A stretch of 64,000 nucleotides of DNA from Paramacrobiotus metropolitanus. Its lineage: Eukaryota > Tardigrada > Eutardigrada > Parachela > Macrobiotidae. Under the pieces are notes generated by a model. That model was given only the letters and a program-made list of their open reading frames with translations, did not search any database and had not been told where the DNA came from. The stretch covers positions 372,001 through 436,000 of the forward strand of contig NW_026570255.1 of assembly GCF_019649055.1 (NCBI RefSeq). The letters are read 5' to 3'. Positions within the stretch are counted from its first letter, which is position 1. The number at the start of each line of letters is the position of its first letter. Position numbers and translations under genes: made by a program. Shown one piece after another: positions 56,798 through 64,000 of this stretch.

Positions 56798-56991
56798 CGG
56801 GTGTCCATCGCAGTCCAATCGTGCAGGGTACATACGTGTATGTTCACAGCACCAAGCTATATTCGTTTCTGAAAATCAGCATTTCCATGTAGATCTGTCA
56901 TCGACTTATCATTCTCACCATTCGTGTACACGAATCACCTGCTAGACTATGGGGCGGACATTACGATCATCGCTGGCCGTGGTCCGAGTGC
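56798..56991 (+). pseudogene. retropepsin-like fragment, plus copy
   Basis: LLDYGADITIIAGRG is read at about 56,939-56,983. It is in inverted orientation to the 52.4-kb copy. The catalytic triplet is DYG, not DTG, in both copies. The near identity shows a recent duplication or two recent insertions of the same element. Confidence 0.5.
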
Positions 56992-57504
56992 ATATACGAC
57001 CCTCCGTGGGCTTGCATAAGGGTTGACGGAACCGACATATGAACACCTCCAGTTATAGGTATGTCGTGAGAATATATACGGCGACGGACCACGGCATATG
57101 TGTGCATTCGGTGACAAAGAGAACTGGGCACGTGTGCATTTTCAAGAGCCGCGACCGACGGACGGCTCTTATATTATGTTTTTGTAGCATTTTGAACCGA
57201 CGGGAGGCCACTGCTTTACTATCCACCAGGAGTATTTACGGCCACATTGCTTATACAACCCGTATGGACGATGTTGGTGACCGACGGAAGGGCAACAGAT
57301 TTCAATAAAACTGAGCAGAGATCACCTTCGCTAAGATTCGGTCGAAGATGTCCCAGAATAACAAAATTAATTAAAATATTTAGGTAAAATTTTGTAGCGC
57401 TTTTGTGTCGTAGAAAATGCAGTATCTGGGCTAATACAACCAGTTTCACCTGAAGTAGGACTTGGATATAGACCATATAGTATTATTATCACATACAAGC
57501 GATC

Positions 57505-57790
57505 CTTCGATTTCGCGTACTCCCAAACACTTGATTTCGTTTTTTTTATATTCTTTAACCAAATGATTTGTATACACTGGCATAAAAGCCGTATGTGCGC
57601 TCAGCGTCCGTTTGGGATGTTATGAGCGAAATGAACTCCCAAAAAGTTAGAGGTGTACCAAAGGTCTAATTAGGGACTAATCTGTTAAAAATTTTGCATG
57701 TAAATGCACAAAATGAAGATAATTTTTAAGATAATTAGTATGAAGATAATTTTTATACCGAAAACAACACTATCTAATTATTTTCGAATT
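57505..57790. mobile_element. TTAA palindromic MITE family, fragment P5
   Basis: Diverged left-arm sequence: CGATTTCGCGTACTCCCAAA, an AAATGATTTGTATACACTGG block, GTGCGCTCAGCGTCCG in place of GTGCGCGCAACATCCG, and AGGTGTACCAAAGGTCTAAT. No matching right arm and no clear TTAA at its ends. Confidence 0.6.
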
Positions 57791-58025
57791 TAAAGCATAC
57801 ACTACTGAAATCTCGATTCACCACCAAGGGAAATGCCCATACCATGGCTGGCTCCAGCCTCGAAATACCACCGTTTGCAAATTTCTCAGTTTAATGTTAC
57901 TATAAATTTATAGGCGAGAAAAACACAGCACGGTCTTCTTGAGGTCCAGTTCAGCCTTTTACGTGCCGCTCTCGAGCTGCGGTTTCCGTTAATGTGAGCC
58001 CATGTGCTCACATAACACAACGAGC

Positions 58026-58073
58026 AGCAGAACGGATGCGACTAAATTTGGTCGCACTCGTTCTGCTGCTTTA
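58026..58073. repeat. 20-bp hairpin
   Basis: AGCAGCAGAACGGATGCGAC at 58026 pairs with GTCGCACTCGTTCTGCTGCT with one or two mismatches across a short A+T loop. It is preceded by a smaller palindrome CATGTGCTCACATAA. Role unknown. Confidence 0.65.
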
Positions 58074-59880
58074 ACAGGGGGGTGATTAGGCTTCGGTTTT
58101 CGCTTGACCTCTAAAGAAGCTATCACACATTCCCTTATCGTTTTCCCGGAAAAGGAGCTTTTATCGGGATCATTTCAGTTAAGCAGATCATATGCTCATA
58201 TTAAGGTAAAGGCATTTGGCTGCTTATCATTGCATGTATTGTACAGTACACAGCAGCACTAACAATAAACAGGAGGCATTAGCGCGACACCCCCTTCCGG
58301 TGCTACGTCACGAGAAGGCAAGCCAGCCATCTGCACAATGCTTTATGACTCGTAGGCTCCATTGTTGCCATATTAAGCGAATTTAAGTTTTGGAAGTTTA
58401 AAATGAGCGGGCTTTAACTAAGAAAGAGAAATTCTAAGGTTTTCGATGTATAATATGAGTGCAAGTGAAGTCAATTAAATGTTTTAAAAAGGTCTCAAAA
58501 TTGTATGCAGTTAGCACACAACGGTCGCTCGGTCTGGACCGACTGTTGCATTGAGCCATTGAATTTGTATGCTAACTCGGCTTACTTTCGAAACGTTCTA
58601 AAAATCTTACTTTGCCTTTATTACTGAACACATCTGCATTATAAAACTTGAAATGTTTTGCTCTTTCTTTTGAGCTATAACTCGGTGATCCCACAGCACG
58701 GGAAGCAAATGCGTTTACCATAGCAGTCTATGCCTCTATGGAGCATACGAGCCTTAAAGCACTGCGCTAACTGGCTGCTTTGCCTTACTGTGACGTCACC
58801 AATGGCGCGCGGACGCTTTGTCGATAGTACCGCCATGACAGTACATACATAATATACTACTATATTATTATACATTCACGAGTCAGTACACTGAATGTGC
58901 ATGTACGTACATGTACTGTAATTGCACAAACGTACAATATGTAGAGCGGTTAAAAGCACTATTTAACCGGTACTTATATATCTTTGCAACTATAAAGTGT
59001 TGTCCGGAGACGAAAGGTATGTTACTAAAATTGGTGGTGTCTCAAAAATAGTTGGCCCGAAGACAAAACTTGGTGTAAAGCCGGTGTCGGGTGCCCAAAG
59101 GTTGGTGAAAGGTGGGTTCGGGAAACTTCGGTGGTAAAATGTGGTGTTCAGAGCGTTCTCCTATTATTAATGATAATGAAATGAAGCAGTCGCCATGTGT
59201 GGCGGTGACTTAAGTTCTCCTGAGGTGGTGCAGTGGCGGGCGCTTAACTGTGCATTCTCGGTTTCTTTGTAACGCAAACAGCGTAGATACATCATACGGG
59301 TAAACCGATTTGAAAATTTTCAAGTACTTCAAAAAAAAGCAAATTTCCGAAATCCGCCAAAACATTTGTTTGCATGCAAAGAACTCAGGAAAGAAATAAT
59401 CGAAGCTGCTCTCTTCAAGCGTATGTTGCCCAACCAAATATCACACTGGGCTAGTTTACGGGTAGCATGTTTAGGTTACCGTTACTCTAATGTTATCTTA
59501 GGTTATGCTTAAATGTCCTGGGTTATAATTATATTTTTTGAGCTTCGTTAAGCTTTTTGGTTGTCTAGCTAACTTGAACGATCGGCGATCCCTAATCAGT
59601 ACTTTAATGCTTGAGTATGCAGTGCCTGCATCCTATAACGAACAGTGGAACATTATCCGTATAATTTCACCACATGGTTACTTCCAGGTTACCACTTGGC
59701 ACTAGACTTACAGAAATTTAATAGCATTAAGTTTTTAAAAATTATATACTATAAATTAATAAATTTGATTTCTTTTATACATTAAAGTAACTACATGTAT
59801 TATCTTAGTACGTACAAGAATTCTGATTAGTAGTCACGGTGCCATAGGGCAAAACATGTTTTTGTTGCCGTTCTACTCAC

Positions 59881-59968
59881 CTTCTTCTCGACGCCCACTC
59901 TTAACGGGGCAAGCAGTAAAACAGCATAATATAGCCTGGGCGATAATAAAATAAAACCAAATATCCAT
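59881..59968 (-). CDS. signal-peptide first exon of a two-Ig gene (probably copy 3)
   Basis: ATG at 59968-59966 encodes MDIWFYFIIAQAILCCFTAC, a strong signal peptide. VKSGRREE follows, then a phase-1 donor GTGAGT (59880-59875). It is homologous to exon 1 of Ig copy 1 at 18278-18377, both in protein (FYFI.A.AILCC.TAC.VKSG) and in flanking sequence to about 60,120. The only downstream minus-strand exon with the matching phase and acceptor is the Ig exon at 50,863-51,668. The link is inferred. It could be an orphan exon of a lost paralogue. Confidence 0.6.
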
Positions 59969-60833
59969 GCTGGTTTCTTTTGGGAGGGCAGAAGCAAAAC
60001 GTTAATTATTTTGATCTTCTAAAGCTTACTGCAGTAGCAGGACCGCGCAGATGTGTAGAACAATAAAATTTTGTCCAAGCAACGATGAAAATGAATAGAA
60101 TTTACCACTTTGGATGATATAGTTTATGTTGGTAGACCGAATTCGTTTTAGCATGAGACTTTAACCAACTGATTCAGCGTTGCGACTCTACAGACTTCTT
60201 GATGTTGATCATATGATCGTCAAAACGTGCATGTTCTAGCATTAAAAAAGTACGAGTCTCCCATATAGAGCGAAGGGTCTCTCAACTCAACGATTTCAAA
60301 ATGAATGGGAAAAGTTGCGAAACGAATGAACGTTTTTAAGCCAAGCGCATCAGCCTGTGACTGTTGTTCATACGTGACGAGTCTGGTGGCTGCTGCTGTT
60401 GCTGATAAGAACACCAGCGTTAACTCTATTTGTATTCATTTTTGTAATTCATCGGGCGTGATCTCCCATGCGTGTGTTGCTAATATAATTATATAACAAG
60501 CTGAACACGGATGAATATTGGTGAGCACTGGGTGTCAGCTGCAATGACAATATCGAAAGAGCCCACGAGTACGTACTACACCGGTATCAAGTGCTTGCGG
60601 TGTTTTCTAAAAATATGATTGTCATAAACACATTGTACGGGTTTTACTCGTCCTTCATCTTATTAGCACAGAGTAACACAAATCAAAGGTCAACCGTGGT
60701 TGCATTAAATACTGTTTTCCTAAAGGCTAGGTCGAATATCAGAAGTTATTTTTTCTTCGTAGGTATTGTTGATGACAAATGTATAATAATCTCCCGGTTA
60801 GATTATTTGAAAACAGACTTCAAACAGTACCCG
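59969..60833. other. upstream flank of the signal-peptide exon, no gene recognised
   Basis: 59,969-60,120 aligns loosely with 18,378-18,520, so it probably holds the shared 5' UTR/promoter of the Ig genes. Beyond that nothing is recognised. Confidence 0.4.
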
Positions 60834-61452
60834 TAGAGACCTTCAAGTGGTCACCTATGTTAAGCCAATGGGCGACATACCTTCAAGTGGCCAGGCATCA
60901 ATTATTTGGCTCCAGAACCGATTTTCTTCCGGTTTTTTGGTACAGCATGTTCAGCTCAACTTGCTCTTTATAGAGTACTTGAAAATTTCAAAATCGGTTG
61001 AACCGTTTTTTGGTTATTTACGTTGTAAAAAACCAGTGACGAAACGCTTAAGCCACGCCACGAGAGCCACTACACTACGCCAGCTTATTTCACTTATCAA
61101 CCACAGATGTGCGGGTGCAGCAAGCGCTCGCTTTATATGATAACAAATTTTTGTTATCACTAACCTGATTTTTCGCATGCTTACTAATTTGTGATTTTTA
61201 TTATTTTGATTTCCGTTTTTTTTGTATATTTTAATGACTTTTTTAAAACTTAGTTTGATCCCGGTTGCCTGTACGCTCATATAAAGCGAGCGCTTGCTGC
61301 ACCCGCACATGTTAAGAGCAAGTTGAGCTGAACATGCTGTACCAAAAAACCGGAAGAAAATCGGTTCTGGGGCCAAATAACTGATGCCTGGCCACTTGAA
61401 GGTATGTCGCCCATTGACTCAACATAGGTGGCCACTTGAAGGTCTCTTCGAG
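60834..61452. mobile_element. foldback element, 619 bp
   Basis: AGAGACCTTCAAGTGG at the left end is matched by CCACTTGAAGGTCTCT at the right end. Inverted pairing continues through GGCGACATACCTTCAAGTGG, GAACCGATTTTCTTCCGG and CAGCATGTTCAGCTCAACTT. A second inner pair joins CACCCGCA/TGCGGGTG with AGCGCTCGCTTTATATGA. The left arm carries an extra segment (about 60,975-61,100) absent from the right. No transposase and no clear target duplication. Confidence 0.7.
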
Positions 61453-61743
61453 TAGAAAGGTAAAGGTTTAAGTGACGAAGGTAACAGAAATGAAAATGAG
61501 AAATGCGGAAATATTTTAGCGGATCACAGTGTTATACAGAGCGTATTATTCATACTGCGGTGCATAAGGTTATTACCTATGTATTCATTCGCTTCCCTGT
61601 CAGACGAAGCAGCGGAGTTCCCTCGGGACCGACATGCTCCACCAGAATGCGGCGAAACCAGAAGTGGCTCAATCTGTACCAACATGGGATTTAAGCGTCA
61701 CTGTCGCGTTGCGGACCAAGTTTCGCGTTGTAGCGAACATACA

Positions 61744-62165
61744 CAGCGCAACACGGCTTATAAGCCGCAAATCGCAGCAACGTGCCGCAACAGTGCTGCC
61801 ATGCTTGGCTGGGCTATGCCAGCGCAACGCCGCAACAGGCGCAACACGGCCTGTAAGCCGCAACACGCAGCAACGGGCCGCAACAGTGCTGCCGTGCTTG
61901 GCTGGGCTATGCCAGCGCAACGCCGCAACAGGCGCAACACGGCCTATAAGCCGCAACACGCAGCAACGGGCCGCAACAGTGCTGCCGTGCTTGGCTGGGC
62001 TATGCCAGCGCAACGCCGCAACAGGCGCCACACGGCCTATAAGCCGCAACACGCAGCAACGGGCCGCAACAGTGCTGCCGTGCTTGGCTGGGCTATGCCA
62101 GCGCAACGCCGCAACAGGCGCAACACGGCTTATAAGCCGCAACACGCAGCAACTGGCCGTAACAC
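61744..62165. repeat. 93-bp tandem repeat, about 4.5 copies
   Basis: The word ACACGGC recurs at 61751, 61844, 61937, 62030 and 62123, exactly 93 bp apart. Each unit contains CCGCAACAGTGCTGCC and TTGGCTGGGCTATGCCAGCG. Because 93 is 31 codons, every frame free of stops in one unit stays open. Two + frames (61,579-62,193 and 61,634-62,173) and one - frame (61,669-62,145) run through. I see no flanking exon structure that chooses one of them, so coding is unproven. Confidence 0.8.
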
Positions 62166-62244
62166 GGCATTAAAATTGCCCAACGGTCCTTAAGCATTTC
62201 ATAAATACGAGTACATTACATAACGAAAATAGTTAGTCACAAAT

Positions 62245-62900
62245 TCACAGCAACAGAATCTCATTTAATGCTGCCGCTCCTTCCATTGTTCCAAGTACAC
62301 AAGTGGCGTTGCCTCGCTGAATTGCCAACGATATTCGCTGGCGCAGAAACTCATGGGAACGAGGTTCGCCTGTTTGGAGCTGGAGTCGCTTCCCAATTTC
62401 TTTAATTAGAGCGATGGCCGACTTTCCCCACGGTCCGAGAGTTTCAAAGGCTAATGGCGCGAAGATGTATCTTCCCAACAGATACAAGTACAGTCGCACT
62501 TGTTTAGTTGTTTATCTTCGGCCTGCGCTGCAGCGGATCCAGCAGAAGCTGACGTGGATTTTAAGTGAGACAGGGCGACGGTATCGACACAGGTGACGTC
62601 CCACGCCAAGCACATACCGCGTTTCCAGGCGAAGGTCGTGCACCCATCCGGCCCCGTCTGATCCGGGCGACGATCCGACGTGTGGGATGTTCCGCGCGGC
62701 TCCAGTTTGGCAGGGATGTCCGCTGACAACAGCGCTCTGCAGACGATATTGTTCAGTCCGCCGTGACGCGGGTGTCTTCCAGCAGAGAAGGAACAGGATA
62801 AGCCGTGGTGGCCTTTGAATTCGCTCTCATCACTTTGCTTGTATCCCGCTTGCGCACTTAAACGGTCAGCTTTAGAGTATATTGTATGAAACAATGACAC
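62245..62900 (-). pseudogene. C-terminal region of a non-LTR-type retrotransposon ORF, frameshifted
   Basis: Frame 62,451-62,900 contains GLSCSFSAGRHPRHGGLNN, then RRPDQTGPDGCTTF, WDVTCVDTVALSHL and GSAAAQAEDK. Frame 62,245-62,499 continues with FAPLAFETLGPWG, TGEPRSHEFLRQR and AIQRGNATCVLGT. This series of motifs is familiar to me from the C-terminal tails of reverse-transcriptase ORFs in animal non-LTR retrotransposons; the recognition is from memory of the family. One frameshift near 62,480 joins the two. No RT catalytic part is present upstream, so it is a truncated copy. Confidence 0.6.
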
Positions 62901-63286
62901 TCATTCTCTTTTTTGCATTGCGCTTGATCGTGTTGTCAGGTTGTTTGCAGTAAGTAGAGAATTTGTTTCTCAACATTTTGGTAGTAAAAGTGTCGAAAAA
63001 ATTTTTTTTGTGGGAATTTGAAAACCTGTTTGGGCCATACAAATTGGTGCTACGATCCGGCACTACTGCCAAATGCGGGTGTTCGCAATGAGATTGGCAT
63101 TTTCGATGTGGCTGCTCTTGTTCGAACTCGTCTTGCAATTCTTGGCTTGAATATCCATGGACTTATTTGATACGAATCTGAAAATGCATTCTGTATTCTA
63201 AATTTGTTGCGGTCACTCCACATTGCGTGATGCAAGCACTTAGAGCACCGTGCACGCCACTTTAAACCTTTGTCAAACGTTGTACG
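62901..63286. other. no gene recognised
   Basis: A minus-strand open frame (62,872-63,138) has no motif. It could be a further upstream piece of the retrotransposon ORF, but I see no supporting residues. Confidence 0.35.
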
Positions 63287-63290
63287 TTAA

Positions 63291-63690
63291 GGGAAATGGC
63301 CCGGTACATACAGAGTAGCGTAAAATGGTACTGTATAAATACACTAAAACTTTTGCTTGCGCGAACTTCGAATCACTTTTTTGTAATACTTACTTTATGT
63401 CATTCTAAAGCTTAATAATTTGTTTACATTGTCCTGAACACCGTTTGCGCGCAGCAACATCCGGTTGCCGAGTTACGGTGCAACAAAATGGGCGAAAAGG
63501 TTAAATGCATTGTTGTGCACTAAAATTCAGGTTATTACCCGATCTTCTTGAAACTTTGTTGTAAAAGACGCACGACCATAAGGTCGAAAGCGAAACAATA
63601 TCAGATTCATAGCAATTTTTTCCGATTTTAAAATAAATTTCAAAAATTTTAAAATTCATTTTAAAATTAAGTGCTATGAACCTGAAAGGG
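63291..63690. mobile_element. TTAA palindromic MITE P4, left arm and centre
   Basis: TTAA at 63287-63290 precedes GGGAAATGGCCCGGTACATA, matching the P2 end. Diverged family blocks follow: CGCGCAGCAACATCCGGTTG near 63,450 and AAAATTCAGGTTATTACCCG near 63,525. The A+T-rich centre lies near 63,640, then homology ends. This is the most diverged copy with an intact terminus. Confidence 0.65.
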
Positions 63691-64000
63691 CTATGAACCT
63701 TCGCATTCCCTTATCAATGTCCTGCGGCAGATTTCTCTCTTTCGTTGGACACCTACCATAACAACTTTACCTGAGTGGGTGACGCAAACGCTTTACTGTT
63801 GTCATTTACCCACAAAGTTATGAGACAGTAACTTCTTCGCGGATAACATTTTCCTCTGACATTAGACTATAAATGGACTAGAATAATGGCTAGAATAATT
63901 ACGTTGTAGTATCCTCTGCTTTCTTTCTTCATTGTATCCCGTACGTTGGACGTATCACCTTCTGCATTACTTTGTGCATTGTCAGCTGCATAACTTTCAA
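63691..64000. other. no gene recognised
   Basis: Sequence to the window edge without motifs or repeats that I can support. Confidence 0.35.

Larger units (their letters stand above)
51669..59880 (-). other. proposed 8.2-kb intron of Ig copy 3, no other gene recognised
   Basis: The stretch holds the minisatellite at 52,982, an inverted pair of retropepsin-like fragments (52,432 and 56,798), a degenerate tandem repeat near 56,050, a MITE P5 fragment at 57,505 and a hairpin at 58,026. Sequence at 53,200-54,650 and 58,100-59,800 is A+T-leaning without motifs. Short open frames are not supported. I treat it as intronic only by inference. Confidence 0.35.

Noticed and set aside
58725-58800. tRNA-like A box (TAGCGCAGTGC) on the minus strand
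   Set aside because: No matching B box or acceptor stem could be folded around it, and a similar GTGGTGCAGTGG at 59,226 also fails. Probably chance or a SINE relic.

Overview
This window reads as invertebrate animal nuclear DNA. It has spliced genes with GT-AG introns of about 100-1,000 bp (one possibly 8 kb), secreted immunoglobulin-type proteins, an F-box protein, several MITE families and large LTR retroelements. I cannot fix the species; a small ecdysozoan such as a tardigrade is a guess. No bacterial operons, rRNA, CRISPR or convincing tRNA were seen.

Layout. 0.5-3.1 kb holds an F-box gene on the + strand. Four exons keep phase, and exon 2 is split by a 522-bp hAT-type MITE with perfect 15-bp terminal inverted repeats and an 8-bp target duplication. 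3.1-14.1 kb is repeat-rich: diverged copies of a roughly 1-1.5 kb repeat, a second hAT-type MITE and long palindromic MITEs flanked by TTAA. 14.6-21.3 kb is a diverged segmental duplication on the - strand. It carries an intact two-exon gene for a secreted two-Ig-domain protein, a pseudogene copy, and decayed sequence that may be related. 21.6-22.7 kb holds an unrecognised minus-strand protein in two overlapping frames that look like repeats of one domain.

22.8-43.9 kb is a nest of two minus-strand LTR retroelements. The outer one (A) is a degraded Ty3/gypsy-type element with gag, protease, RT, RNase H, integrase and an envelope-like gene. The inner one (B, 24,524-36,487) is inserted in A's envelope gene. 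B has 386-bp LTRs about 98% identical, a 4-bp AGGA target duplication and a primer-binding site matching initiator tRNA-Met. B encodes a large Gag (possible myristoylation start, PPxY motif, coiled coils, zinc knuckle), a retropepsin and further unrecognised ORFs, but no visible RT or integrase, so it probably needs another element's pol.

44-64 kb contains a third two-Ig gene (50.9-51.7 kb) whose signal-peptide exon appears to lie at 59.9 kb. It also contains minisatellites, foldback elements, an inverted pair of retropepsin-like fragments, a 93-bp coding-compatible tandem repeat and a broken fragment of a non-LTR-type retrotransposon ORF.

How the parts relate: the host genes here are a small family of secreted Ig proteins and one F-box protein; nearly everything else is mobile DNA that has split, duplicated or separated them.
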